A DNA stretch of 64,000 bases from Bradyrhizobium icense (GCF_001693385.1 NZ_CP016428.1:248001-312000), one strand, 5' to 3'. Shown: positions 53,510-63,303, counted from the stretch's first letter. Numbers and translations: made by a program. Notes: a model not told the origin generated them from the sequence alone.

Positions 53510-54850
53510 ATGCTCCGCGCCGAAGACAACAAATTCCTAACGGAGAGCGGCCCTGGCACCGGCATGGGCGAATTGCTGCGCCGGTTCTGGATTCCCGTGT
53601 TGCTTTCCGAAGAACTGCCCGAGCCCGACGGTCCGCCGAAGAAGATCGTCGTGATGGGCGAGGAACTGCTCGCCTTTCGCGATACAAGCGGCGTCGTCGG
53701 CGTCATCGATCAATATTGCCCGCATCGCGGCGCCAATCTCTGGCTCGGCCGCAACGAGGAATGCGGCATCCGCTGCGTCTATCACGGCTGGAAGTTCGAC
53801 ACCTCGGGCGCTTGCGTCGACATGCCGACCTCCTACCCGGATCTCAACGCAAAAGACCTGATCCGCATCAAAGCCTATCCGGTGCGCGAGTGGGGCGACA
53901 TGATCTGGGCCTATATGGGCCCGGCGGCTCAGGTGCCCGAACTGCCCGATCTGGAAATGGCGCTGGTGCCGCCATCGCATCGCTACGTTTCGAAGAAATG
54001 GCAGGACTGCAACTGGGTGCAGGCGCTGGAAGGCTCGATCGACACCGCGCATTTCACCTTCGCGCATCTGTCGTTCGAAAAGGAAGAGAACGAGATTCTC
54101 GATATCAAGAAGCACTTTGTGAATCCGCTTGTGCGCGTGGCCACCGATCACATGCGCTGGATCGCGGAAGATCCGCGCCCCGTCATCAAGATCAGCCCGC
54201 ATGACGCCGGGCTCACGATCGCAGGCGGACGTCTCACCGGCAGCGATAACATCTATTGGCGCATCGCCCAGTTCCTGATGCCGGTGCATGCCTATGCGCC
54301 GAGCGCGATGCCGGGCGAGAACATTTTTGGCCAGAGCTTTGTGCCGGTGACCGATACCAATTGCTGGATCTATACCTATGCCTGGAATCCGGAACGGCCG
54401 ATCACGGATGCCGAGCGTAAGGCCTACGATCGCGGCAACGGCGTCATTGCGGAGGTCGACGAGAATTACGTGCCGCTGCGCAACAAGTCGAACGACTACC
54501 TGATCGATCGCAAGCTGCAGAAGACCCATAGCTACACCGGCATCAAGGACGTGTCCGAGCAGGACGCCGCGGTGCAGGACAGCCAGGGCCCGATCGCCGA
54601 CCGCACGCGCGAACATCTCGGCCCGACCGACCTCGGCATCATGCATTTCCGGAAACTGGTGATAGACGCCGCCCGGGCTCTGCAGAAAGGCGAGGCGCCG
54701 CCGCACCTGAAGCATCAGCACCGCTACGCCGTGCGCTCCGGCGCCTGCGTCGCCAGCAAGGCCAAGGACCTCGCCGCCGTCATGATCGAGCGGTTCGGCG
54801 ATGCGGCTGGTTATGTTGGCGGTCCCGGCAGGAACGCGGCGGCGGAGTAG
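53510..54850 (+). CDS. Rieske aromatic ring-hydroxylating oxygenase, large subunit
   Basis: A protein of 446 residues. The Rieske [2Fe-2S] site is DQYCPHRGANL and CVYHGWKFDTSG (Cys 70, His 72, Cys 89, His 92). The mononuclear iron site is SIDTAHFTFAH. The N-terminal LLRRFWIPVLLSEELPEPDG is common in phthalate-type (class IA) oxygenases. Substrate unknown; no small subunit or reductase is adjacent. ATG 53510 follows GGAGG. Confidence 0.92.
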   Translation: MLRAEDNKFLTESGPGTGMGELLRRFWIPVLLSEELPEPDGPPKKIVVMGEELLAFRDTSGVVGVIDQYCPHRGANLWLGRNEECGIRCVYHGWKFDTSGACVDMPTSYPDLNAKDLIRIKAYPVREWGDMIWAYMGPAAQVPELPDLEMALVPPSHRYVSKKWQDCNWVQALEGSIDTAHFTFAHLSFEKEENEILDIKKHFVNPLVRVATDHMRWIAEDPRPVIKISPHDAGLTIAGGRLTGSDNIYWRIAQFLMPVHAYAPSAMPGENIFGQSFVPVTDTNCWIYTYAWNPERPITDAERKAYDRGNGVIAEVDENYVPLRNKSNDYLIDRKLQKTHSYTGIKDVSEQDAAVQDSQGPIADRTREHLGPTDLGIMHFRKLVIDAARALQKGEAPPHLKHQHRYAVRSGACVASKAKDLAAVMIERFGDAAGYVGGPGRNAAAE

Positions 54851-54912
54851 GGGCAGGCTCGATCCATCGTCATTGCTGTCGATGTTCACGGGCGTGCGGG
54901 CTTGAGTAAATA

Positions 54913-55287
54913 TTACTCGCGCAGATCGTAGCGGTAGGATTTCGAGACGATCTTCCAGCCGTCGCGCAGTTTCATTGCCACCAGATAATCGGTGAAATAG
55001 CGCGGCGGCAATTGGCAGCGCACCTTGACGAAGGCAGTGGATTCGTCCGAGCGGTCTATCGTGACGATGAAATCCTCGCGCGGCTTTCCTTCAGCCTTCG
55101 CCGACGGCCGCTTGCGCACGCGGTCGAGCCAGTCCGGCACGGTCAACACCTGCAACTCACCCTTCTCCAGCCAGCGCAAATCGGCGGAGGGGTCGAAGAT
55201 CGCGCCGAGCTTGTCGGCATCGCCCTCGTAAAGGCCATCGAAATAGTTCTGCACCGCGGCTTCGACGGTCGATCGGTCATGACTCAC
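54913..55287 (-). CDS. NTF2-like (putative lumazine-binding) protein
   Basis: A protein of 124 residues of the SnoaL/NTF2 fold, VEAAVQNYFDGLYEGDADKL, RWLEKGELQVLTVPDWLDRV and AMKLRDGWKIVSKSYRYD. These resemble Lumazine_bd_2 and small-subunit-like proteins beside oxygenases. It faces the Rieske gene tail to tail. Start GTG at 55287 has GGAGG upstream; the longer frame to 55530 overlaps the GFA gene antisense. Confidence 0.8.
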   Translation of the reverse strand: MSHDRSTVEAAVQNYFDGLYEGDADKLGAIFDPSADLRWLEKGELQVLTVPDWLDRVRKRPSAKAEGKPREDFIVTIDRSDESTAFVKVRCQLPPRYFTDYLVAMKLRDGWKIVSKSYRYDLRE

Positions 55288-55388
55288 AGCTATTCCTCCC
55301 CGGCATTGGAAATTGGTTCGAGTTGAATTAAGCCACGAACCGGCGCATGGCGCTATGGTGAGTTCATCACAGGTGCGAGGGATTGCGG

Positions 55389-55817
55389 GTGGCGGGTTCA
55401 GCAAAATCGAATGCTCGCATTCTTGCCGGAGAATGCTTCTGTCGCGCGACGCGCTATGCCGTGGCGGACGAATTCGCATACGCCTTGAATTGCCACTGCT
55501 CGGATTGCCGGCGCACCACCGGTTCGGCATTCAAGCCGTTTGCCGGCATCGGACGTGACAAGTTTGATGTCACCAAAGGCAAAGAGCACATCATGATCTA
55601 TGGCGATGCGGCGAACCACAACGCGCATTGTCCCAAATGCGGCTCGTTGCTCTATTCCGTGGTGCGCGATGGCGCCTTCGTCCATGTCGCCATGGGCACG
55701 CTGGTTGACGATCCCTCGATCCGTCCAACGGCCCACATCTTCGTCGGCTCCAAGGCGCCATGGTTCTTGATCACGGATGACCTGCCGCAATTTCCGGAAC
55801 ATGTCGTGCCGCGGTGA
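55389..55817 (+). CDS. GFA family (glutathione-dependent formaldehyde-activating-like) protein
   Basis: A zinc protein of about 142 residues with the Gfa/CENP-V fold. Metal sites: LNCHCSDCRRTTG and HCPKCGSLLYS, plus ECFCRA. GTG 55389 has GAGGGA upstream; TTG 55383 is also in frame. Real substrates of most such proteins are unknown. Confidence 0.88.
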   Translation: MAGSAKSNARILAGECFCRATRYAVADEFAYALNCHCSDCRRTTGSAFKPFAGIGRDKFDVTKGKEHIMIYGDAANHNAHCPKCGSLLYSVVRDGAFVHVAMGTLVDDPSIRPTAHIFVGSKAPWFLITDDLPQFPEHVVPR

Positions 55818-56029
55818 TCCCGCCGGCGTACACGTTCGTCGCCACATCCGGGCGGAACCCGGCGGAAAAGGTGATTGGCGATGGCCGAACCCGCGGGACA
55901 CTTGCCAGACTAAGGGTAGAGAGGGCGCGTCTCACATGCTCGTGGTTCGTGACCTAACTCACAAAGCCCGCCTGATCCTTCTGATAGGCAGGCCGGTGTG
56001 GTAAAAGAGTACGAGGCTCCGGAGGAGTC

Positions 56030-57802
56030 ATGATGATATCTGGATCGCTAAAATTGTGCCGATGGGCACTTGCAGCCGCCGCCTTCCTGCTGGTGAGCGA
56101 GCCGGCCTTTGCCGAGAAGCGCGTCGCGCTGATCCTCGGCAATTCCGCCTACCAGAATGTCGCACCACTCACCAATCCGGTTAACGACAGTTCCAAAATC
56201 GCAGCGACGCTGAAGGACGCCGGCTTCGACGTCGTCGATTCCCGCCGCGACTTGCCGGCGGCCGAGACCCGCCGCGCGCTGCGCGATTTCGCCGATCGCG
56301 CGCGCGATGCCGATATCGCCGTGGTCTATTACGCCGGCCACGGGATCGAAGTCGACGGCGCGAATTACCTGATTCCCGTCGATGCGCGGCTGGAACGCGA
56401 TACCGACATTTATGACGAGGGCCTCTCGCTCGATCGCATCCTGATCGCAATCGAGCCGGCCAAGAAGCTGCGGCTCGTGATACTCGACGCTTGCCGCGAC
56501 AATCCGTTTGCCCGCACCATGAAGCGTACCGTCGCGTCGCGCGCGATCGGGCAAGGCCTGGCCAAGGTCGAGCCGACCAGCCCCAACGTCCTGATCGCCT
56601 ATTCGGCCAAGGCCGGTTCGACGGCGGCCGACGGTGACGGCCAGAACAGCCCGTTCACGGCGGCGCTGTCGAATCATTTGACCAAGCCCGGGCTCGACGT
56701 GCGCCGCGCGTTCGGCTTTGTCCGCGACGAGGTGCTCAAGACCACCAACAATCGGCAGGAACCCTTTGTGTATGGTTCGCTCGGCGGTGAAGACGTGCCG
56801 CTGGTGCCGGCACCGCGCGCGGCGCCGGCGGCCGCTGCACCGGCCCTGAGCGCGCAGGCCGAAGCCCGCCGCGATTACGAACTCGCGCTACAGATCGGCA
56901 ACAAGAGCGCGCTCAACGCCTTCCTTGCGCAATATCCCGACGGTTTCTATTCGAGCCTCGCAAAACTTCAGCTCGACAAAATCGCGGCCGAGGACGCACG
57001 CCTCGCGGCCACCGAGAAAGCGCGGCTGGCCGAGCAGGAGCGGGCGCGGCTCGCCGCCGAGGGCGCCCAGAAGTCGCAGCAGGCAAAGGCCGAAGCGGAA
57101 GCCAAGGCTGCCGAGCGGGCGCGCATCGCGGCCGAAAAGGCCAAGCAGGTGGCGCAGGAGCAGGCGGCCGCGGCCGAGCAGAAGCGCGTCGCCGCCGAAA
57201 GCGCAGCCGGCGACAAGACGTCGGCTCCAGCACCCGCGGAGAAGGACAAGGCCGTAAACGTTGCTGCCCTCACGGCCGGCCCGCCGCAGGCTGACGTCAC
57301 AAAATCGGTGCAGGCCGAACTGCGCCGCGTCGGCTGCCTGAGCGGCAATGCCGACGGCAACTGGAATGTCGCCTCGCAGCGGTCGCTGACTTTATTCAAC
57401 CGTTACGCCGGAACCAAACTCGACACCAAGGTCGCCAGCGTCGATACGCTCGATACGATCAAGCTGAAATCGGCGCGCGTGTGCCCGCTGGTCTGCGAGC
57501 ACGGCTTCAAGGCCGAGGGCGAGCGCTGCACCAGGATCACCTGCGCTGAGGGCTCGTTCCTCAACGACGACAATGAATGCCAGAAGCGTAGCGCCAGGAA
57601 GCCGGTCGCCAAGCGCGACAGGCCGGAAGCAAGGCGAGTTCCTGAAGCAAGGCAAGGTCGGGAGCCAAGGCAGGCGATTGTTACACGTTCCCAGAATCCG
57701 AATGCTCCAGGGATGTCCCAGCAAGGCCGTCCGCTTACCGGCCACGAACGTGCGGTGGGTTGCCACTCGTTCGGTGCCATCATGTCGGGCGTCTGCCCGT
57801 AG
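56030..57802 (+). CDS. Periplasmic caspase-like (C14/metacaspase) protein
   Basis: A protein of 590 residues. A signal peptide (about 1-29, ending EPAFAEK) sends it to the periplasm. The caspase-like p20 domain has the catalytic His about 104 (YYAGHGIEVDG) and Cys about 155 (ILDACRDNPF). An Ala/Lys/Glu-rich coiled coil (about 315-400) follows, then a peptidoglycan-binding-like domain (QAELRRVGCLSGNADGNWN), a Cys-rich stretch (CPLVCEHGF...CTRITCAEG) and a basic tail. The target is unknown. Confidence 0.88.
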   Translation: MMISGSLKLCRWALAAAAFLLVSEPAFAEKRVALILGNSAYQNVAPLTNPVNDSSKIAATLKDAGFDVVDSRRDLPAAETRRALRDFADRARDADIAVVYYAGHGIEVDGANYLIPVDARLERDTDIYDEGLSLDRILIAIEPAKKLRLVILDACRDNPFARTMKRTVASRAIGQGLAKVEPTSPNVLIAYSAKAGSTAADGDGQNSPFTAALSNHLTKPGLDVRRAFGFVRDEVLKTTNNRQEPFVYGSLGGEDVPLVPAPRAAPAAAAPALSAQAEARRDYELALQIGNKSALNAFLAQYPDGFYSSLAKLQLDKIAAEDARLAATEKARLAEQERARLAAEGAQKSQQAKAEAEAKAAERARIAAEKAKQVAQEQAAAAEQKRVAAESAAGDKTSAPAPAEKDKAVNVAALTAGPPQADVTKSVQAELRRVGCLSGNADGNWNVASQRSLTLFNRYAGTKLDTKVASVDTLDTIKLKSARVCPLVCEHGFKAEGERCTRITCAEGSFLNDDNECQKRSARKPVAKRDRPEARRVPEARQGREPRQAIVTRSQNPNAPGMSQQGRPLTGHERAVGCHSFGAIMSGVCP

Positions 57803-57890
57803 CCTGCAGCCGGAGCCGGCGTGCTAGCGAACACGCCGGCGTCCGGCTCATTCCTGTTCCTGTCCCGCCTCAAAGCATTGACGCCAGCGA

Positions 57891-58093
57891 TCAGATCGCG
57901 CTCGCCGCGATATTCACCATCAGGCCCCAGCCGACGATGAGACGTGTCGCCAGCCGGCGTGTGTCAGGCACCAGGAAGAATACGGCCATGCCGACCGTGA
58001 GGGCGATGAAGGTGCGCAGTCGGCCATAGACGCCGGACCGGTATCGGTAGGGCTCCGGAAGCGGACAAGGCGTTTCTCGAATTCCTTGTCCAT
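57891..58093 (-). pseudogene. Remnant of a DUF1345-like membrane protein
   Basis: Begins MDKEFEKRL in one frame, then continues in another as YRYRSGVYGRLRTFIALTVG and VPDTRRLATRLIVGWGLMVN, which looks like the N-terminal part of a DUF1345 protein. The frameshift and the early TGA show that it is broken. It occupies most of the gap 57803-58112. Confidence 0.45.
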
Positions 58094-58112
58094 CCGCTCG
58101 CCTTCTAATGCG

Positions 58113-59033
58113 CTAATTCCTGCGCTCAGCGACGAAGCGCGCGGCTGCCCGCAAGACGTCTCCCTTCGGCCCAAAGATCGAAAGCGCCGAGTCCGCGCGC
58201 GCCAGGAGATCGCGCACGCGCTGCTTGGCGCCTTCAATGCCGAGCTGGGTGACGAAGGTGGTCTTGCCAAGCGCCGCATCCTGGCCGGTCTGCTTGCCGA
58301 GCGCTGCGGCGTCGCCCTCGACGTCGAGCAAATCGTCGGCAATCTGGAAGGCCTCGCCGAGCGCGCGGCCGTAATCGTCGAGCGCCCGGTATTCCTTGGG
58401 CGTGGACTGGCCGAGGATGGCACCGGCGATGCAGCCATAGCGGAGCAGCGCGCCGGTCTTCATCTGCTGCAGCCGCGCCACGTCGACCGGTTCCCGATCG
58501 CCGAAGCGGCCTTCGCCGGCGAGGTCGAGGATCTGGCCGCCGACCATGCCGCCGATGCCGGAAGCGCGGGCCAGCGCCCGCGTCAGGAGCAGGCGCACAT
58601 TGGCGTCCTTGTGGATCTCGTCGCGCGTGACGATGTCGAACGCCAACGTCAACAGCCCGTCGCCGGCAAGAATCGCGGTGGCGTCGTCGGTCTTCTTGTG
58701 CAGCGTGGGCCGGCCGCGGCGCAAATCGCTGTTATCCATCGCCGGTAAATCGTCATGGATCAGCGAATAGCAGTGGATGCACTCCAGCGCCGCGCCGACC
58801 AAAAGGGCCGCCTCGCGCGGCACGCCGAACACGGCGGAACTTTCGACCACCAGGAAGGGCCGCAGCCGCTTTCCGCCGTTGAGGCTGGAATAGCGCATCG
58901 CCTCCATCAGCCGCTTCGGCCGCGCGATCTCGTCGGGCAGCAGCGTATCGGACAACAGCTTCGCCAGCAGCGCTTCGGTATCCTCCGCGGTCTGGTCCAG
59001 TCGTTTGGCAAAATCGGCAGTGGCGGTCGTCAT
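58113..59033 (-). CDS. ispA: Polyprenyl synthetase (farnesyl diphosphate synthase type)
   Basis: A prenyl transferase of 306 residues that condenses isopentenyl with allylic diphosphates. The first Asp-rich motif is SLIHDDLPAMDNSDLRRG, the second IADDLLDVEGD; GGKRLRPFLVV lies upstream. The spacing and length fit IspA-type farnesyl or geranylgeranyl synthases. The chain length is not determinable by eye. Confidence 0.94.
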   Translation of the reverse strand: MTTATADFAKRLDQTAEDTEALLAKLLSDTLLPDEIARPKRLMEAMRYSSLNGGKRLRPFLVVESSAVFGVPREAALLVGAALECIHCYSLIHDDLPAMDNSDLRRGRPTLHKKTDDATAILAGDGLLTLAFDIVTRDEIHKDANVRLLLTRALARASGIGGMVGGQILDLAGEGRFGDREPVDVARLQQMKTGALLRYGCIAGAILGQSTPKEYRALDDYGRALGEAFQIADDLLDVEGDAAALGKQTGQDAALGKTTFVTQLGIEGAKQRVRDLLARADSALSIFGPKGDVLRAAARFVAERRN

Positions 59034-59209
59034 TAAGAATAGCTCCAGATCAATTTGGCCCGGACAATGTTTGATGGCGGGCGCTTCGTCAATTCCATGA
59101 CGCAGGTCACAAAAGCGCTGGAAAACGTCCGAAATATCATGGAGATGTCACGTGGGTGGGGCCTGTTCAGCGGTCCCGGCCGGGCTGGGCTGAACCGGAA
59201 GCATCCAAT

Positions 59210-59887
59210 TTGCGCATTGTCCGAATTTTAGTGCTGACCCTGCTGGCGGTGCTGTTGCTGCCCTATCTGGTGACGCCGTTCTACCGTACCGGGCATCCGG
59301 TCTCGGCGCTGATGGCTTGGCGCTGGCTGAAGGGTGCGCCGGTGTCGCGGCAATGGATCGATTTCAAAGCGATGTCGCCTTACCTGCCGCGCTCGGTGGT
59401 CGGCTCCGAAGACGCCAGATTCTGCAGTCATCGCGGGATCGATTGGGGCGCGCTGCAGGACGCAATCGACGAGGCCGAGGACGGCGAGCCCGCCCGCGGC
59501 GGATCGACGATCACCCAGCAGGTGGCGAAAAACCTGTTCCTGTGGCCGGGCCGCAGCGTGGTCCGCAAGGCGCTGGAACTGCCGCTCGCGATGTGGATCG
59601 ATCTGGTGCTGCCCAAGCAGCGGATCCTGGAAATCTATCTCAACATCGCTGAGCTCGGCCCGTCCGGGCAGTTCGGGGCGGAAGCCGGGTCGCTCTACGC
59701 CTTTGGCCGTTCGGCCTCGACCCTGTCGCCGCGCGAGGCCGCCTTGCTGGCGGCGATCTTGCCCAATCCGGTGCGGCGCAGCGCCCGCAATCCCGGCCCC
59801 GGGGTGCGCCGTCTGGCCGCCACCTACATGGCGCGGGCCAATACCGCGGCGCTACAGCGCTGCTGGAGCGAGAATCGCGCTTTTTGA
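59210..59887 (+). CDS. mtgA: Monofunctional peptidoglycan transglycosylase
   Basis: A GT51 enzyme (about 225 residues) that polymerises glycan strands without crosslinking. One N-terminal membrane helix ([18 protein letters not shown]), then the catalytic Glu in [19 protein letters not shown] and [23 protein letters not shown] at 59210 begins the usual MtgA N-terminus and has GGAAG upstream; a GTG at 59156 adds 18 residues. It duplicates the GT activity of the PBP at 16659-18872. Confidence 0.93.
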   Translation: MRIVRILVLTLLAVLLLPYLVTPFYRTGHPVSALMAWRWLKGAPVSRQWIDFKAMSPYLPRSVVGSEDARFCSHRGIDWGALQDAIDEAEDGEPARGGSTITQQVAKNLFLWPGRSVVRKALELPLAMWIDLVLPKQRILEIYLNIAELGPSGQFGAEAGSLYAFGRSASTLSPREAALLAAILPNPVRRSARNPGPGVRRLAATYMARANTAALQRCWSENRAF

Positions 59888-60041
59888 GCCAATTTTCGGC
59901 CGCTTTTACCGCAACCTGCCCTAGCTTTACGCCAGTCCATCCTCTATAAGCGCGGCCTTATCGGCATCGCAGCCCGTGCGCGAAGCGCTGGGCGGTCTGG
60001 TTTCGGACGGATGCCTCCGACAACACCCCTAGAGGACCGTT

Positions 60042-60224
60042 ATGGCCGTTCCCAGAAGAAAAACATCGCCCTCGCGGCGTGGCATGCGCCGCTCGGCGGA
60101 CGCCCTGAAGAAACCGACCTATGCCGAGGACAAGGATTCGGGCGAGCTGCGCCGTCCGCACCACCTCGACCTGAAGACCGGCATGTACAAGGGCCGGCAG
60201 GTGCTGAAGAAGAAGGAATCCTGA
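60042..60224 (+). CDS. rpmF: 50S ribosomal protein L32
   Basis: The 60-residue ribosomal protein L32, starting [20 protein letters not shown] and ending [11 protein letters not shown]. It is small and very basic, as usual. The start is a normal ATG. Confidence 0.97.
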   Translation: MAVPRRKTSPSRRGMRRSADALKKPTYAEDKDSGELRRPHHLDLKTGMYKGRQVLKKKES

Positions 60225-60358
60225 CCGGATAGGGGATGGGGCGCCGCCTCCCATGGCGTCTGCCCGAATTTGGCCAACGAGTGGGCCAACGGTTCCACAG
60301 GGCGAAGCGATGCTTTGCCCGGGGACATTTCCGGTTTTCCTAGCAAGGCGCGATACCC

Positions 60359-61090
60359 ATGGTCGGTTTTCCGCTGCTTCTGATTCCGCTCGCGATCTAC
60401 AACATCATCGTCTTCCTGATGCCGGAGGTATCGTTCACCGATCCGCTGGTGAGGCTGACCTTGGTGTCGGGTGCGGAATGGACGGTGACGCTGAGCGACG
60501 TGCTGCTCACGCTCAGTATCTTGCTGCTGCTCGCCGAGGTCATTAAAGGCGCGCGGCCCGGCGCGAAATATCTCACCGACCACCTGCTGTCGCTGATCGT
60601 GTTCGGCGCGGCGGCGGCTGAATTCCTGCTGTGGCCGAAGTTTGGCACCTCGACCTATTTCCTGATGACGGCGCTGTCGCTGGTGGATTTCATCTCCGGC
60701 CTCGCATTGCGGACGCGACGCCGCGGCGTCGCAGCGGCGGCGCCGGTTCCTCCAGCAAAAGGCGCCGAAAAAGCCGAGGCCCCGGCAGCTGAGCCCAAAA
60801 TCGAGCCGGCACCGGCAGCCGCACCTTCGCCTGCGCCTGCTACACCAGCGGCAGCCTCTGTTGCCGAATCCGTGTTGAAGGATCACGCCGAACCGAAACC
60901 GGTGCAACCCGCCGCCGCGCCCGAGGCGACTTCACCGCCAGCCCCGTCGCCCGCAGTGTCGTCATCGGAAGTCCCTGAGCCAGAAGTCCCTGCACCCCAA
61001 ACCTCTGCACCCCGAGTCCCGTCGCCAGGACTACAGCCGGGCTCGGGCCCTCCGCCCTCGGATAAGCCCGATGATACGCCCCAGCGCTGA
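60359..61090 (+). CDS. Membrane protein with Pro/Ala-rich C-terminal tail
   Basis: A protein of 243 residues. Three or four hydrophobic helices (LLLIPLAIYNIIVFLMPEV, VLLTLSILLLLAEVI, LLSLIVFGAAAAEFLLW) occupy the first about 115 residues. The second half is low-complexity Ala/Pro/Glu (AEAPAAEPKIEPAPAAAPSP and beyond). Function unknown. Confidence 0.8.
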   Translation: MVGFPLLLIPLAIYNIIVFLMPEVSFTDPLVRLTLVSGAEWTVTLSDVLLTLSILLLLAEVIKGARPGAKYLTDHLLSLIVFGAAAAEFLLWPKFGTSTYFLMTALSLVDFISGLALRTRRRGVAAAAPVPPAKGAEKAEAPAAEPKIEPAPAAAPSPAPATPAAASVAESVLKDHAEPKPVQPAAAPEATSPPAPSPAVSSSEVPEPEVPAPQTSAPRVPSPGLQPGSGPPPSDKPDDTPQR

Positions 61091-61091
61091 T

Positions 61092-61379
61092 CTAGATGGT
61101 TTGCCGTGTCCGGAAGCCGGTGATGCAGCGCCGGATCTGACTGGCGCCATAGGCCGTCTGAGCATCTTCCAGCGAGGCGCGTCTCAGGCCGCGGGTTTGC
61201 GGCGCCTGGTCGGCGGTCGCGATCAACTGCGCGAGGAAGGTCGGATCGGGCCGCGGCGTCGCCGCTTTCTGTGACCAGTGCACGGACTGGGTGACCGGCA
61301 CCAGTTCGACGCAGGCCGGCTCGTCGAGGTTGACGAACTCACCGTCCAAAATTTCCTCTGATCGATCGATATCCAGCAT
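61092..61379 (-). CDS. Hypothetical protein
   Basis: A protein of 95 residues starting MLDIDRSEEILDGEFVNLDE. The C-terminus AYGASQIRRCITGFRTRQT looks conserved-protein-like. No motif recognised. The frame extends to 61448 (TTG) but no ribosome site is visible for either start. It ends one base from the Pro-rich membrane protein gene, tail to tail. Confidence 0.55.
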   Translation of the reverse strand: MLDIDRSEEILDGEFVNLDEPACVELVPVTQSVHWSQKAATPRPDPTFLAQLIATADQAPQTRGLRRASLEDAQTAYGASQIRRCITGFRTRQTI

Positions 61380-61611
61380 CGCGCACCGCAACCGGCTGAA
61401 ACTGTCACGTTTCGGGACGAAACGCCCCACTGCGATCTGACCTCGCAAGGTCTATGCCGATCCCTTGTGATTCGTTCCCGGCTGACCCGGAAAGTCCGTG
61501 AAACATGGTTTCCGGATTATTTATCAACTTTGCCTAGCCTCTCGTTCGAAACAGCCACTATCCTCAAGGCTTAAGGAATCACCCGGTGGTGTCCCGAATC
61601 GAGGCGATCTG

Positions 61612-63303
61612 ATGCCCCCTGTCCCGGAAGCCTCCAGCATTCTCGCCTCGCTAGGCCAGGCGACTTTCGTTTGGGACCTGATAGCGGACACCATCGCCTG
61701 GAGCGACAACGCCGGCGCGGTTTTCACCGACATTCCGGCGGAAGCGCTGGCGAGTGGCGCCGGGTTCGCCGGGCTGATCGAGCCCTCCCGTTCGATCCGG
61801 ACGGAGGCCCTCACTCAATCGCCGCCACCGCGGGGCGACGAAGGCGCCGCCTACCGGATCGAATATGGCGTGCGAGCCTCGAGCTCCGCGCCGGTACTCT
61901 GGATCGAGGAAACCGGTTGCTGGTTTGCTGGACCCGACGGCAAGCCGGTGCGCGCGCAAGGCATTGTCCGCATCAACAATGAGCGCCGTGCCCGCGACGA
62001 GCAATTGCTGAAGCTCTCGATGCACGATCCGCTGACCGGTGAACTCAATCGCACGCACCTCATCGCCTCACTGGCGGAAGCGATCGAGGAAGCCGCGCGT
62101 TTCCGATCGACCTGCGCCTTCATGCTGATCGGCATCGACCATTTGGCGCGCGTCAACGACGCCTTCGGCTTCGACGTCGCGGACGCCGTGATTGCCGAAG
62201 TCGGAAAGCGCATCCGCGCCAAGCTGCGCGGCGGCGACGTGCTCGGGCGGTTCTCCGGCAACAAGTTCGGGCTGATCTTGAGGAACTGCACCGTCGACGA
62301 CGCCAATATCGCGGCCGAGCGCTTCCTGGCAGGGATCCGCGACGAGGTAATCCCGACCAAATCCGGCCCCGTCTCGGTGACGGCATCGATCGGTGCGATC
62401 AGCATCCCCCGTTACGCCCGTAATGCCGATGAGGCCGTCAACCGCGCACAGGAGACCCTCGACGGCGCCAAGCGCCGCCGCGCCGGATCGTTCTCGCTGT
62501 GGAAGCCGAACGTCGAACGCGACGCCCAGCGCCGCGTCAACATCCGCGTCACCGACGAGATCGTCACTGCATTGAACGAGCGGCGGATCGTCACCGCCTT
62601 CGAGCCCGTGGTCGAAGCGCGCTCGCGGCAGCCGGCGTTCTACGAATGCCTGGTGCGGATGGAGCAGGAGGACGGGCAGGCGCTGCTGGCGCCCGACATC
62701 GTTCCGGTCGCCGAGCGATTGGGCCTGATCCGGCTGGTCGATCACCGCGTGCTCGAACTTGCGGTCGCTGAACTTGCGGCGTCGCCGAACGTGCGGCTCA
62801 GCCTCAACATCTCGCCCGACACCACCATGGACCCGGATTGGTGGACCGGTATCGAATCGCTGATGCAGGCGCATCCCGGTGCCGGCGAGCGGCTGATCGT
62901 CGAGATCACCGAAACGGTTGCGATCCAGGACATCGACGATATCAGGGGCTTCATCACACGACTGAAGAATTTCGGCAGCCAGATCGCGATCGACGATTTC
63001 GGCGCCGGCTACACCTCATTCCGCAACCTGCGCAAGCTCGGCGTCGACATCGTGAAGATCGATGGCGCCTTCGTGCAGAACATCGCGCGCTCCGCCGACG
63101 ATCGCGCCTTCGTGCATACCCTGATCGATCTGGCCAACCGCCTGCAGATCAAGACGGTCGCGGAGTGGGTGCAGGACGAGGAAGCCGCCGTGATGCTGCG
63201 CGAATGGGGCTGCGACTACATCCAGGGCCGCCTGATCGGGCTGGCGTCGCCGCAGCGTCCGTGGGCGGCGGCGGATGCGAGCGTGATGCCGGCGGCGGGG
63301 TAG
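61612..63303 (+). CDS. GGDEF/EAL protein with degenerate GGDEF motif
   Basis: A cyclic-di-GMP protein of 563 residues. A PAS-like sensor (about 1-120) is followed by a GGDEF domain whose active-site loop reads FSGNKF instead of GGDEF, so cyclase activity is unlikely. The EAL domain keeps most catalytic residues: ECL for EAL, LSLNISPD, VEITETVA, IDDFGAGYTSF, VKIDGAF and AEWVQDEE. It is probably a phosphodiesterase. ATG 61612 has GAGG seven bases upstream; the frame is open to 61498. Confidence 0.92.
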   Translation: MPPVPEASSILASLGQATFVWDLIADTIAWSDNAGAVFTDIPAEALASGAGFAGLIEPSRSIRTEALTQSPPPRGDEGAAYRIEYGVRASSSAPVLWIEETGCWFAGPDGKPVRAQGIVRINNERRARDEQLLKLSMHDPLTGELNRTHLIASLAEAIEEAARFRSTCAFMLIGIDHLARVNDAFGFDVADAVIAEVGKRIRAKLRGGDVLGRFSGNKFGLILRNCTVDDANIAAERFLAGIRDEVIPTKSGPVSVTASIGAISIPRYARNADEAVNRAQETLDGAKRRRAGSFSLWKPNVERDAQRRVNIRVTDEIVTALNERRIVTAFEPVVEARSRQPAFYECLVRMEQEDGQALLAPDIVPVAERLGLIRLVDHRVLELAVAELAASPNVRLSLNISPDTTMDPDWWTGIESLMQAHPGAGERLIVEITETVAIQDIDDIRGFITRLKNFGSQIAIDDFGAGYTSFRNLRKLGVDIVKIDGAFVQNIARSADDRAFVHTLIDLANRLQIKTVAEWVQDEEAAVMLREWGCDYIQGRLIGLASPQRPWAAADASVMPAAG

